From Companilactobacillus halodurans (GTDB lineage Bacteria > Bacillota > Bacilli > Lactobacillales > Lactobacillaceae): DNA of 64,000 nt. This document shows, piece after piece, positions 54,956 through 64,000 of the stretch (position 1 is the first letter of the stretch; each line of letters begins with the position of its first letter). The translations under genes were made by a program, and so were the position numbers. The stretch is from NCBI RefSeq assembly GCF_009600985.1, contig NZ_VDFP01000006.1, positions 1 through 64,000 on the forward strand, written 5' to 3'. The notes beneath the pieces are model-generated. The model saw nothing but the letters and a program-made list of their open reading frames with translations. It had not been told where the DNA came from and made no database searches.

Positions 54956-57083
54956 GCTGTATCATCTCCGAAGTCATATTTTTTCTACGTGAAGCTATTT
55001 CTACGTGACGACCATGAATCATTGGTCTTTGTTGAGGATTACCAAGATACCCACAAGTCCGTTTGACCACATCACAAGTTAAAGGATCGTGATTTCCACA
55101 CTTTGGACAAACGAATCCTCGAGCAGTTGCTTTAAATTCACCCTTGAAACCACATTCAAAACACTGATCAATTGAAGTATTAGTTCCTAAATAACCAACG
55201 TGATCATAAGCCCAATCCCAAACAGCTTCTAATGCCTTAGGATTTTGACGCAAGTTTGGATATTCGCAGTAATGAATAAATCCTCCAGAAGCATACTTTG
55301 GAAAAACCTCTTCAAAAGTCAATTTTTCAAATGGATTGGGGTGTTTGCGAACATCGTAGTGAAAACTATTCGTATAATATTCTTTTTCAGTAATATTAGG
55401 GACCGAGCCAAATTTGTCCAAGTCATCTCGACAAAAAGTATCCGTCAAAGATTCAGCTGGAGTTGAATAAAGACTATAGTGATATCCACTAATTTGAGCC
55501 CATTGATGACATTTTTGACTTAAGGCCTTAACGATACTTTCAGCAAAATCATGTGCTTCTTGATTGTTTTCCCATTTATCTCCATAGAACTCGGTACAAA
55601 CTTCATAAAGACCAATGTAACCTAAAGAAACCGTAGCTCGTTGATTTTTAAAGAGTTCATCTATTTTGTCAGTCTTTTTCAAACGTTTGCCAAAGGCTCC
55701 ATACATATACAATAACGGAGCATTTTCAGGTTTAACCTGTTTAGTTCGCTTGATTCGATACTCCAAGGCTATGTGACAAAGTTGAATTTTTTCTTCAAAT
55801 ATTTCCCAAAATAAGGTTTTATCACCATTTGATTCTAGGGCAATCCTAGGCAAATTAACCGTTACAACGCCAAGATTCATTCGCCCTGAATTAACTTCTT
55901 TACCAGTCTCATCTTTCCAACCTTGTAAAAACGAGCGACAGCCCATCGGAGTTTTAAAACTACCTGTAATTTCTTTGATTTTGTCGTACATCAAAAGATC
56001 AGGATACATTCTCTTGGTTGAACATTCTAAGGCCAATTCTTTAATATCATAGTTTGGATCACTGGGATTAAGGTTTAAGCCTCTTTTAATCGTAAAAGTC
56101 AATTTTGGAAAGATAGCCGTCCGATGTTCCTTACCTAATCCCTTGATTCTAATTTTCAAAATTGATTTTTGGATTTCACGTTCGATCCAATTAGTTCCTA
56201 ATCCAAAATTAATGGTCGTAAAAGGCGTTTGGCCTTGAGATGAATAAAGCGTGTTGATTTCATATTCCAAGGCTTGCATTGCATCATAAATATCCTTTTT
56301 CGTCTTTTCACGCGCAAACTCATCTTGTTTATTTTTAGGAACCCATTTCTTAGCATCACTTAAATGTTTTTGAAAATTTATTTTTGCGTAAGGTGCCAAT
56401 AGTTGATCAATTCGATTAGCTGAGCAGCCTCCATATTGTAACGACGCTACATTAGCAATTATTTGCGACATCTGAGCTGTTGCCGTTTGAATCGATCTTG
56501 GAGAAGATACCCAAGCATTGCCAATTTTAAAACCATTCTTGAGCATTTCATCAAAATCAATCAAACAACAATTAGTTTCAGGAGTAACCGGAGAATAATC
56601 TAAGTCATGCCAGTGAATGTCGCCACGTAAATGAGCTTTGGCCACTAATTCTGGCAACATCTTTAATCCCAATGCTCGACTAGTTACTCCAGCCTCTAAA
56701 TCACGTTGCGTATTAAAAACATTACTGTCCTTGTTAGCATTTTCATGAATCACATCAGCATTGCGCTTGAATAATCGCCCAATATTTTCTTGAACATTAG
56801 TAGCATGTGCAAACTTGGCTTGATCGCCTTGAAAATATTCTTCATATTGATTGGCCTGCTTTTCTTTTAATGAATTGAAAATAAACTCATGAATCTTAGT
56901 CGTTAAAATCAAACTATCATTTTCAAAATAATGGAGGAAATCCATTTCTAATTTAGATTTTTCTTCACTGCTTAGACCTAGTTTGTCCAAAATAAATCTA
57001 ATCTTATAAGGATAAAATTTAGTTATCACGCCACTTCTTTTCTTAACTGATTTTTCTTTTAATTTATCCAATGGCTCTTCCAT
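54885..57083 (-). CDS. nrdD: Anaerobic ribonucleoside-triphosphate reductase
   Basis: This 732-residue glycyl radical enzyme makes dNTPs from NTPs without oxygen. The N-terminal 90 residues form an ATP-cone-like control domain (VITKFYPYKIRFIL). The C-terminal zinc site has four Cys (CFECGFKG and CPKCGNHD), followed by the glycyl radical motif RTCGYLG. Paired NrdR-like boxes lie 80-120 bases upstream. The presence of nrdDG fits an organism that grows anaerobically. Confidence 0.96.
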   Translation of the reverse strand: MEEPLDKLKEKSVKKRSGVITKFYPYKIRFILDKLGLSSEEKSKLEMDFLHYFENDSLILTTKIHEFIFNSLKEKQANQYEEYFQGDQAKFAHATNVQENIGRLFKRNADVIHENANKDSNVFNTQRDLEAGVTSRALGLKMLPELVAKAHLRGDIHWHDLDYSPVTPETNCCLIDFDEMLKNGFKIGNAWVSSPRSIQTATAQMSQIIANVASLQYGGCSANRIDQLLAPYAKINFQKHLSDAKKWVPKNKQDEFAREKTKKDIYDAMQALEYEINTLYSSQGQTPFTTINFGLGTNWIEREIQKSILKIRIKGLGKEHRTAIFPKLTFTIKRGLNLNPSDPNYDIKELALECSTKRMYPDLLMYDKIKEITGSFKTPMGCRSFLQGWKDETGKEVNSGRMNLGVVTVNLPRIALESNGDKTLFWEIFEEKIQLCHIALEYRIKRTKQVKPENAPLLYMYGAFGKRLKKTDKIDELFKNQRATVSLGYIGLYEVCTEFYGDKWENNQEAHDFAESIVKALSQKCHQWAQISGYHYSLYSTPAESLTDTFCRDDLDKFGSVPNITEKEYYTNSFHYDVRKHPNPFEKLTFEEVFPKYASGGFIHYCEYPNLRQNPKALEAVWDWAYDHVGYLGTNTSIDQCFECGFKGEFKATARGFVCPKCGNHDPLTCDVVKRTCGYLGNPQQRPMIHGRHVEIASRRKNMTSEMIQHAAKYERAKQSDSQRMVKQGPQS

Positions 57084-57163
57084 GCTTACTCCCCCAAATT
57101 CAACTTGCTAAAACATTTACTGAAGTTATTCTACAAAAAAAATCATAAAAAAACAAGACTGCC

Positions 57164-57211
57164 AAATACAATATGGTGTGGTATATAACACACGCATACT
57201 ATATATAGTAG
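57164..57211 (-). promoter_or_regulatory. Paired NrdR-like boxes before nrdD
   Basis: ATACTATATATAGTAG (57196-57211) fits the NrdR box ACACWATATATWGTGT at 13 of 16 positions. A weaker box (57164-57179, ending GGTGT) fits at about 11 of 16. Their centres are 32 bases apart, three turns of the helix, the usual spacing for NrdR sites before nrd operons. The nrdR gene itself is not in the window. Confidence 0.65.
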
Positions 57212-57354
57212 TCTAGAATCATTTTTTATAAATTTATAATTATATAACTGTGTTCTTACGTCGTTGCATCAATCGCTAAAACAGTAGTAGCAACCCTTTT
57301 AGGATCAATTCCCAAAAATAACTATTTTATATCTTGTAACGTTGTAATGGCTTT

Positions 57355-58677
57355 TTACTCTTTTCCACGAGCAAAATAAAAAGTTGTAGCTGCATAAACA
57401 AAGACGATAGCAGTAATGAAGATATGTACGCCATAAAGGATGCCGATATCTGGTCCATCAGTAATATGATTGTTGAAGAAACCTAAAGCATTGATTTTAG
57501 TAAAGAAACTGACAAAATAAATCGTTGTCATATAAACTAATTGTTGCGATACATTACCAACACATGATAACTGATACTTGATTAAAAAAGCTCGTTCAGA
57601 ATCGATATCTGCTTTGTGATACAAATTATCATTTAAAATCCGATTGTCATCTCCAACAAAGACAGAACAAAAGAACAGGCCGATAAAGTACGTATAATCA
57701 AATAGCGCCAAAATTAATCCCAGCAATAACAGAGGATAACGCAATGATTGAAATTTTTTAAGAAAGATAGGTCCTAACTGAAAACCTACTAAATAAATCG
57801 TATAAATTAAGATCAAACTATTGAATCCAAAGCGAATCGTACTATCAAAAATTGCATACAACATCACGTAATTCATCACGACGCCACGATTAATGGCAAC
57901 TAAACTCACTGGAAATATTTTTCTGTGAATATCTATTTGATAATAGGCTAAAAATAAGAATAAGACGATGGCTGCTAAACTAATTAATAAATCAATCGAA
58001 TTAGAAACAGCTTTTAAGCGAGTATAACGAATAATAAAAATCAACATAACTAAACTGGCTAAAAGTATCAATTTGAAAAGTGAATTAACCTTGAATTTAG
58101 GTTTTCGTTCAATCCCTTGATAAAAAGTCAATCGATGAGTTACTTGTAAGCCTCCAACCATGGAAGCAAAGAACAAGAAGGCTAATAAGATAAATGACAG
58201 ATTCAAAAATTTCGTCTTTGAGGCAATCAATTGTACGATCAACAACAAAATAACTGTTAAAACAACTGACAAGGTGTGCATTCGATTGAACTTAAATTCT
58301 TTATCCATCTGACCTCTTGACCTTACTGTCAAATAATATGGCCAAATCCAACTCGAAGCTAGACCTAAGAATATTCCTCCAAGAATACCAAAAACAGGAT
58401 GACTGGCTCCTAAAATAAAAAGAGAACCAATGACTCCCAATAAACTAGACATTGCCAACATGGTTGAAGCAGGCAACGTTATGAATGTCGTTACAAGCAT
58501 CCCTAAAGCTCTAAATGTATAAAGCATTAGGAAAGGCAAAGCATAGGCAAATACACTCTTATTTTGATTATATAAGGTCAAACAGAAAAAATATGGTATT
58601 GCAACTCCAGCGTTGGCCAAAAGGTCCAAAACGCCTTCGTTAAATATACTCGTTATTCGCTTCATTATTTTTTTCAC
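57355..58677 (-). CDS. MFS-like membrane protein of unknown function
   Basis: This 440-residue protein has about 12 membrane helices and the general look of a major facilitator, without the drug-exporter or sugar-transporter motifs I know. A mid-protein loop is rich in Lys (about 188-200), as between the two halves of an MFS transporter. It is transcribed alone, downstream of the lysine operon and upstream of nrdD. The substrate is unknown. Confidence 0.65.
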   Translation of the reverse strand: MKKIMKRITSIFNEGVLDLLANAGVAIPYFFCLTLYNQNKSVFAYALPFLMLYTFRALGMLVTTFITLPASTMLAMSSLLGVIGSLFILGASHPVFGILGGIFLGLASSWIWPYYLTVRSRGQMDKEFKFNRMHTLSVVLTVILLLIVQLIASKTKFLNLSFILLAFLFFASMVGGLQVTHRLTFYQGIERKPKFKVNSLFKLILLASLVMLIFIIRYTRLKAVSNSIDLLISLAAIVLFLFLAYYQIDIHRKIFPVSLVAINRGVVMNYVMLYAIFDSTIRFGFNSLILIYTIYLVGFQLGPIFLKKFQSLRYPLLLLGLILALFDYTYFIGLFFCSVFVGDDNRILNDNLYHKADIDSERAFLIKYQLSCVGNVSQQLVYMTTIYFVSFFTKINALGFFNNHITDGPDIGILYGVHIFITAIVFVYAATTFYFARGKE

Positions 58678-58781
58678 CTAGAATTAATGTCTTTAAATAT
58701 TTTAACAGATATAAGGAAAAAATGATTCCAGAGACATCAGTTTTTTCATTAATTCCTCTACTTGGTAACAAATAATATCAA

Positions 58782-58823
58782 AAAAAGCTTCACTAATTCA
58801 AAAAAGAATTAATGAAACTTCAT
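58782..58823 (-). terminator. Terminator of the diaminopimelate operon
   Basis: An imperfect stem of about 14 pairs (AAGCTTCACTAATTC with GAATTAATGAAACTT) lies just after the asd stop and has T6 on the minus strand. Confidence 0.85.
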
Positions 58824-58824
58824 A

Positions 58825-59886
58825 TTATTTAACGTGAACTAAATTATCAGCAACTAAACGTTCAGCAATTTGAACCGTGTTCCAAGCTGCACCCTTAAGC
58901 AAGTTGTCAGAAACAACCCACATATTAAAAGCACCGTCATTTTCCAAATCTGGACGAATCCGTCCTACAAAAGTATCACGACTATTAACTGCATTGATTG
59001 GTTGTGGATAAACCTGATGCTTAGGATCATCTTGTAAGACTGCTCCTGGAGCTTCTTTAATCAACTGTTGAATTTTTTCAGTCGTAGCTGATTTATCTTC
59101 AACTTCAATATAAATAGATTCACCGTGACTGATAGGAACTGGAACTCTGACACAAGTAGCTGTAACTTTGATTTTTGGTGAATTCATATCGCCCAACATA
59201 ATCTTCTTAGTTTCATGAATCATTTTCCATTCTTCATGAGAATAAAGATTATCTTCCAAGACGTCGATTTGTGGCAATAGGTTGAAAGCTAAAGGATAAT
59301 GTTCCTTATCGCCCTTAGTTGGAAAAATGTCTGCTTTCATGTCTTTACCATCAAGGTAATCTTGGGCCTGAGTATACAATTCATTCAAAGCACTTTGCCC
59401 TGCGCCACTGGCAGCTTGATAAGTTGAAACAATGATTTGCTTCAAGCCAAAGGCTTTTCTGATTGGTTCTAGAGCCACCATCATCTGAATCGTGGAACAA
59501 TTAGGATTGGCAATTATTCCATGATGATTATATAAAGCAGCTTCATTAACTTCAGGTACAACTAATGGTACATCTTTTTCCATTCGAAAAGCACTCGTAT
59601 TATCAACACAAACGGCTCCGCGTTTTACAGCTTCGGGTAAAAACTTTTTAGAAACAGCTCCACCTGCTGAAGCTAAGACCAAATCGACTCCATCAAAGGA
59701 CTCTGGTTTAGCTTCTTCAACGGTGACTTCTTGTCCCTTAAATTGTAATTTTTTACCAGCTGAACGATACGAAGCTAGTAACTTAACTTGTTTAACTGGA
59801 ATAGTCGACTGTTCCAATTGTTGAATCAAACGTGTCCCAACAGCTCCTGTGGCACCTAAAATTGCTACTGTATATTCATCACTCAT
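58825..59886 (-). CDS. asd: Aspartate-semialdehyde dehydrogenase
   Basis: This 353-residue enzyme makes aspartate semialdehyde, the branch point for lysine, threonine and methionine. The NADP motif [10 protein letters not shown] is at 10, the catalytic Cys is in [10 protein letters not shown] near 130, and the active-site His is near the VPVPISHGE segment. It is the last gene of the operon and lies 25 bases after the aminotransferase gene. Confidence 0.95.
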   Translation of the reverse strand: MSDEYTVAILGATGAVGTRLIQQLEQSTIPVKQVKLLASYRSAGKKLQFKGQEVTVEEAKPESFDGVDLVLASAGGAVSKKFLPEAVKRGAVCVDNTSAFRMEKDVPLVVPEVNEAALYNHHGIIANPNCSTIQMMVALEPIRKAFGLKQIIVSTYQAASGAGQSALNELYTQAQDYLDGKDMKADIFPTKGDKEHYPLAFNLLPQIDVLEDNLYSHEEWKMIHETKKIMLGDMNSPKIKVTATCVRVPVPISHGESIYIEVEDKSATTEKIQQLIKEAPGAVLQDDPKHQVYPQPINAVNSRDTFVGRIRPDLENDGAFNMWVVSDNLLKGAAWNTVQIAERLVADNLVHVK

Positions 59887-59911
59887 AAATAACTCATCCC
59901 TTAATTCAAAT

Positions 59912-61096
59912 TTATAAACTCTCTGTAAACTTTCTTAAACGTTTCATAGCTTCTTTAATATCTTCCATGGATGAAGCATAGGAAATTCTGAAATGACCTT
60001 CGCCACCCTCACCAAAGGCAACTCCTGGAGTAACTCCAACGAGACCCTCTGTTGCCAATTTATCGGCAAATTCAATTGAAGTTAAATGGAATTTTTCTGG
60101 AATCTTTGAAAAGGTATAAAAAGCACCCTCAGGGGTTTTTGTTTCATACCCCAAATTGTTTAATTGCTCAACTAAGTAATCACGACGTTCTTGGTAAACT
60201 TTCTTCATTGCAACTGGATCGTCGATTCCATTTTCCAAAGCTTCTTGTGCAGCGAACTGAGCCGGGTTAGAAGGTGCTGTAACCGTAAAGGCATGCATCT
60301 TTCCAGCTTGGGTAATGAAATCTTTAGGACCGGCTACGTAACCGATACGATACCCTGTCATTGCATGTGATTTTGATAGACCATTAATCAAAAGTGTTTT
60401 TCCAGGTAATAATTTGGCTAAAGAAATATGTTTATGACCATAAGTCAATTCGGCATAGATTTCATCAGAAATAACGAACATATTCTTATCCTTAACGACA
60501 TCAACTAGTTCTTGCAATTGAGCTTGCGAATAAACAAATCCTGTTGGATTACCAGGGAAATTAAGCATTAGGGCTTTGACCTTATCAGGTCCTTCTTCTT
60601 CAATAACTTCTTCTAATTTTTTACCTGTTAAACGAAAACCATCAGCTGTGGTATTAACTTGGACGGGAATTCCACCAAGAATCTTTACGATAGGAATGTA
60701 AAGAGCAAATGTTGGTGTAGGAATAATTACCTTATCGCCAGGATTAATAATGGCAGCAAGTGAATCAAAGATTGCTTCAGTAGCACCAATTGTCACTATA
60801 ATTTCAGTTGCCGGATCATATTGTAAGTCGAATTGCTTATCCAAATACCCAGAAATAGCTTTACGTAAACTTAGAAAGCCCGTTTGGTCAGAATAATGCG
60901 ATTTATTCTCTTTAATACTTTCAATGGCGGCATTTTTTACATGTTCTGGAACATTGAAATCTGGTTCGCCTAAAGTCAATTTAATCAAACCAGGGATTTT
61001 TGCAAATTTTTCAGCAAAGATTCTAATTTGTGATCTTCCCATTGGGGCAAGGGTCTCATTTACTACATTTTTTACTGATGAATCTAATTCTGGCAT
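59912..61096 (-). CDS. Class I aminotransferase (N-acetyl-diaminopimelate type)
   Basis: This 394-residue PLP enzyme has the cofactor Lys in [15 protein letters not shown] near 240 and the NFPGNPTG motif near 170. Its place between dapB and asd suggests it is the N-acetyl-LL-diaminopimelate aminotransferase (PatA/DapX role), the step that fits the deacetylase encoded upstream. A general aspartate aminotransferase function cannot be ruled out from the sequence. Confidence 0.88.
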   Translation of the reverse strand: MPELDSSVKNVVNETLAPMGRSQIRIFAEKFAKIPGLIKLTLGEPDFNVPEHVKNAAIESIKENKSHYSDQTGFLSLRKAISGYLDKQFDLQYDPATEIIVTIGATEAIFDSLAAIINPGDKVIIPTPTFALYIPIVKILGGIPVQVNTTADGFRLTGKKLEEVIEEEGPDKVKALMLNFPGNPTGFVYSQAQLQELVDVVKDKNMFVISDEIYAELTYGHKHISLAKLLPGKTLLINGLSKSHAMTGYRIGYVAGPKDFITQAGKMHAFTVTAPSNPAQFAAQEALENGIDDPVAMKKVYQERRDYLVEQLNNLGYETKTPEGAFYTFSKIPEKFHLTSIEFADKLATEGLVGVTPGVAFGEGGEGHFRISYASSMEDIKEAMKRLRKFTESL

Positions 61097-61186
61097 TGTG
61101 CAACACTCCTTAAAATTAATAATAATCTAATTCTATAACAAACTCCGTCAAATTATTAGAGCTTTTGTAATTTTTTTAAATAATTT

Positions 61187-61960
61187 CTAAATGATTTGTT
61201 CTAAACCAATTACTAGTTGGTTTCGTTTCATAACTTCATGGATTGCTAATTTAACGCCAGTCATAAATGATTCACGGTCGCTTGTACTTTGAGAAATCGT
61301 CAATGTTTCACCGACGCCGCCAAAGATGACCTCTTCATCGGCTACAAAACCTGGCAAGCGAAGTGCATGAATCTTAGTTCCATGATAATCTCCACCTCTT
61401 GTATGAAGTGGATCTTCACTACTATGTTGTTCTTGATCTTTACCTCGAGCTTGATAAATCAAGCGAGCCGTATTCATGGCCGTACCAGAAGGTGCATCGA
61501 TTTTATCTTCATGATGCTTTTCAACAATTTCTGATTCCGAGAAATATTTTGCAGCTACCTGCGCAAATTTCATCATTAAAACAGCTGAAAGTCCAAAGTT
61601 TGAAGCAATAATTCCACCTAATTCTTTTGAATCAGCCAATTTTTTTAATTCAGAAGTTTGATCTTCACTCATTCCACTAGTTCCAATCACAGGTCGAATC
61701 CCCTGTTCGATTGCAAATTTAGTATTTTCAAAAACAGCACTTGGAACTGAAAAGTCAATCCAAATATCAGCTTCAATATTAATATCAGCTAATTTATTAA
61801 ACACTTTGACATCATCCGATAATCCATAGGTTTTCGGATCAAGATCAGTAATAATTGAATTATATCCAGCAACTAGTTGCATATCAGACGCTGAATTGAC
61901 CATATTGACAGCCTTTTGACCCATTGAACCATTGAAACCAGAAATAATAACTTTTATCAT
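61187..61960 (-). CDS. dapB: 4-hydroxy-tetrahydrodipicolinate reductase
   Basis: This 257-residue NAD(P)H enzyme has the nucleotide motif ISGFNGSMGQKAV at its start and the DapB signature EKHHEDKIDAPSGTA near 150. It makes tetrahydrodipicolinate for lysine and cell-wall diaminopimelate. It starts ten bases after dapA. Confidence 0.96.
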   Translation of the reverse strand: MIKVIISGFNGSMGQKAVNMVNSASDMQLVAGYNSIITDLDPKTYGLSDDVKVFNKLADINIEADIWIDFSVPSAVFENTKFAIEQGIRPVIGTSGMSEDQTSELKKLADSKELGGIIASNFGLSAVLMMKFAQVAAKYFSESEIVEKHHEDKIDAPSGTAMNTARLIYQARGKDQEQHSSEDPLHTRGGDYHGTKIHALRLPGFVADEEVIFGGVGETLTISQSTSDRESFMTGVKLAIHEVMKRNQLVIGLEQII

Positions 61961-61970
61961 ACGAAAGCTC

Positions 61971-62840
61971 CTATAAATCTAATTTTTTGAATAAAATATT
62001 TTTTTCTTCATCATTCAAAGAAACAATTGGCAAACGACAGCCACCAACTTCATAACCCAACTGGTTCAAAGCTGCCTTAACAGGCGATGGTGATGGATAC
62101 ATAAATAAAGCACTCATTTTAGGAGTTAATTGACGTTGAATCTTGCCAGCAATTTGATAATTTCCTTCATCAAGATCCTTATACATCTCTGTCATTTCGT
62201 TTCCATAAATATGAGAAGCTACAGAAACAACGCCATTAGCACCAATCACCTTAGCAAACAAAGCTTGAGCATCTTCACCACTGTAAACTGCAAAATCTTT
62301 ATCGGTATGTTCAACAATGTATTCCAAATCTTCCAGGGTATTGCACTGCTTAACTCCAGAAATATTGCTATTTTGAGCTAATTTAACGACGGTTTCTTTT
62401 TCCATCAAGACGCCTGTTCGACCAGGAATGTTATAAATCATAATTGGTAAAGGTGAATTCTTGGCAACTGTTTCAAAATGGGCAATCATCCCTCGTTGAT
62501 TAGGCTTGTTGTAATAAGGAACTACTACTAAAGCCATATCAATACCATCAATTTTTGACAATTTATTAATAAAATCAATCGTCTGTTCTGTATTATTACT
62601 GCCGGCACCCGCAACTATTGGAACTCGGTGATCTACAATCTTAACGAACTCTTGATATAAGTCTAATTTTTCTTTTTCAGTTAAAGTAGGAGTTTCACCA
62701 GTCGTTCCACCAATGACGAATCCTTGGCTTCCTGTAGCCAATAAATGCTCTGTCAATTTCTTTAGAGCTTTATAATCTACTTCTCCATTTTGTGCAAATG
62801 GCGTAATAATAGCCGTCATCAAATCAACATCGTTAAACAT
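61971..62840 (-). CDS. dapA: 4-hydroxy-tetrahydrodipicolinate synthase
   Basis: This 289-residue aldolase joins pyruvate and aspartate semialdehyde. The motif [15 protein letters not shown] is near 43, YNIPGRTG near 135, and the Schiff-base Lys is in ISGVKQCN near 162. It begins right at the end of the deacetylase gene, so the two are translated together. Confidence 0.96.
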   Translation of the reverse strand: MFNDVDLMTAIITPFAQNGEVDYKALKKLTEHLLATGSQGFVIGGTTGETPTLTEKEKLDLYQEFVKIVDHRVPIVAGAGSNNTEQTIDFINKLSKIDGIDMALVVVPYYNKPNQRGMIAHFETVAKNSPLPIMIYNIPGRTGVLMEKETVVKLAQNSNISGVKQCNTLEDLEYIVEHTDKDFAVYSGEDAQALFAKVIGANGVVSVASHIYGNEMTEMYKDLDEGNYQIAGKIQRQLTPKMSALFMYPSPSPVKAALNQLGYEVGGCRLPIVSLNDEEKNILFKKLDL

Positions 62841-63998
62841 TTATTTCTCCTCCAAATTCATTCGATAATTTAAAAAGCCAACCATTGCTTTGACTCCTTG
62901 TTCAATCGCCTCTTCGTGAGGCAAAAAGTCAGCTGAATGTAAAGCACCAGGGCTTTCCACCCCTAGCCAAAACATTGTTCCGGGAATTTTATTCAACAAA
63001 TATCCAAAATCTTCACCTGTCATAGCTGGAGCTGTCTCTTCAAAATCAACAGCTTTATTTTGTTGCATATATTCGATAAAACGTTTAGTCAAAACTGGAT
63101 CGTTTTCAACTGGGTAATAACCGCCCTGATTGAAATTGATTTTGATTGAACAATTAAATGACTTCTCCAAGCCTTCAGCAATTTCGGAAATCCTTAAACG
63201 CAAGTATTCAATCATACTTTGCGTCAAACCTCGAATCGTTCCTTCTAAATGAACTTTACCAGCGATAACATTTCTAATTACACCGGCTTCAATTTTTCCA
63301 AAAGTAATTACTCCACAACGAGTTGGATCAATATTTCGTGAAATAATAGTTTGAACTTGCTCAATGAAATTAGCAGCAATAACAATCGAATCATTAGCTA
63401 GCTGTGGATATGCAGCGTGACCGCTTTTTCCTTTAATATCAACATTTACTTCCGTTGTCCCGGCAAACAAAGTACCGTTACGACAACCTATAACGCCAGT
63501 TTTTAATTGGGCATTATCGTGCAATCCATAAAATTCATCGACCTGGAAACGTTTAGAAAAAGCTCCCAAATCATAAGCTTTTCTACCGCCGCTTTGACTT
63601 TCTTCGGCTGGTTGAAAGAAGAATATCAAATTATCCTTTGGTTGATGCTCAGCATAATAACTTAGAATGCCTAAAGCCACGGTCATATGAATATCGTGTC
63701 CACAGGCATGCATCACACCCTTTGTTTGAGATGCATATTTTAAGCCGTTTGTTTCGTTAACAGGCAACGCATCCATATCACAGCGATAACCGATATTTCT
63801 CTTAGGATTGCTCCCTTTTATCAACACCAACAGAGCAGTTGGAAGTTCTGGTAGCTCTTTAATTTCCATATTGACTTGAGAAAATTTACTTATCACTTGT
63901 TTGAGGTAGTCATGCGTTTTGAATTCTTCTAATGAAAGTTCTGGAATCGTATGTAAATGACGTCTAATATCAATTAATTCAGTTTCACTTAAGACCAT
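62841..63998 (-). CDS. N-acetyldiaminopimelate deacetylase
   Basis: This 385-residue M20 metallopeptidase-like enzyme has the metal-site motifs HACGHDIHMTVALG near 95 and PAEESQSGG near 130. A dimerisation domain follows (about 180-290), and a C-terminal His sits in LHSADF. With dapA and dapB next to it, it most likely removes acetyl from N-acetyl-LL-diaminopimelate, the last step of the acetylated branch. The start at 63998 fits the family, but only two bases lie upstream in the window, so the ribosome site is not visible. A dapD (acetyltransferase) gene is expected just outside. Confidence 0.9.
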   Translation of the reverse strand: MVLSETELIDIRRHLHTIPELSLEEFKTHDYLKQVISKFSQVNMEIKELPELPTALLVLIKGSNPKRNIGYRCDMDALPVNETNGLKYASQTKGVMHACGHDIHMTVALGILSYYAEHQPKDNLIFFFQPAEESQSGGRKAYDLGAFSKRFQVDEFYGLHDNAQLKTGVIGCRNGTLFAGTTEVNVDIKGKSGHAAYPQLANDSIVIAANFIEQVQTIISRNIDPTRCGVITFGKIEAGVIRNVIAGKVHLEGTIRGLTQSMIEYLRLRISEIAEGLEKSFNCSIKINFNQGGYYPVENDPVLTKRFIEYMQQNKAVDFEETAPAMTGEDFGYLLNKIPGTMFWLGVESPGALHSADFLPHEEAIEQGVKAMVGFLNYRMNLEEK

Positions 63999-64000
63999 GA

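Noticed and set aside
1..64000. CRISPR arrays, prophage genes, restriction-modification genes
   Set aside because: No regularly spaced direct repeats and no Cas, phage structural, methyltransferase or restriction proteins were seen in the window.

Overview
The window looks like chromosomal DNA of a low-GC Gram-positive bacterium of the Lactobacillaceae, possibly Companilactobacillus-like (the genus is my inference). Supporting points are the AT-rich Lactobacillales-style genes, T-box leaders on argS and leuS, an SMK-box (SAM-III) leader on metK, an arginine deiminase operon, strong AGGAGG ribosome sites and the acetylated diaminopimelate pathway. Most of it is ordinary core genome. The accessory parts are an insertion-sequence end at the left edge, a complete exopolysaccharide operon, and a CiaRH-type two-component locus facing a glycosyltransferase operon.

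Layout. 1-188: end of a probable ISL3-family element. 275-7295 (minus): yhaM, yhaN, yhaO, yheA and a class A penicillin-binding protein. 7388-8269: an RNA pseudouridine synthase. 8377-11218 (minus): argS behind an arginine T-box (specifier CGC), followed by a UbiA-type prenyltransferase. 11256-14767 (minus): arcA-arcB-arcC, with a consensus cre site covering the -35 box. 15146-16456: a lipoprotein, tRNA-Gly and two very small genes. 16489-24833 (minus): a six-gene Pss-like polysaccharide operon (GH8-like lipoprotein, membrane protein, DUF2334-like protein, GT2 synthase, BcsB-like protein, and a GGDEF protein that lost its active site but keeps the RxxD c-di-GMP site). 25070-28406: a small conserved protein, glnA and guaC.

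28629-34302: a divergent locus. On the minus strand lie a 28-residue membrane peptide, a PMT-type glycosyltransferase and a GtrB/YkcC-type glycosyltransferase. On the plus strand lie genes whose products closely resemble streptococcal CiaR and CiaH. Between them is a direct repeat TTTAAG-N5-TTTAAG, 10 bases upstream of a -10 box for the glycosyltransferase operon; this is the binding motif described for CiaR. 34521-37443: a large secreted protein gene with one surplus A in an A7 run, so its reading frame is split. 37504-42761: mscL, a small helical protein, an NADH oxidase-family flavoprotein, tRNA-Leu, nnrD and a lipid flippase. 42924-43048: an unexplained long-range inverted repeat just before a terminator. 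43097-51562: leuS with its T-box, a LysM glucosaminidase, a PAP2 phosphatase, an MFS exporter, metK with an SMK box, a membrane protein, tRNA-Val and tRNA-Glu. 51685-58677: 3-methyladenine glycosylase, a P1B-type metal ATPase, nrdD-nrdG behind paired NrdR-like boxes, and an unidentified MFS-like protein. 58825-63998 (minus): N-acetyl-diaminopimelate deacetylase, dapA, dapB, an aminotransferase and asd, forming the lysine/diaminopimelate branch that feeds peptidoglycan.

The strongest leads are the CiaR-type operator with its unannotated small membrane peptide and glycosyltransferase target operon, and the c-di-GMP-gated Pss-like operon.
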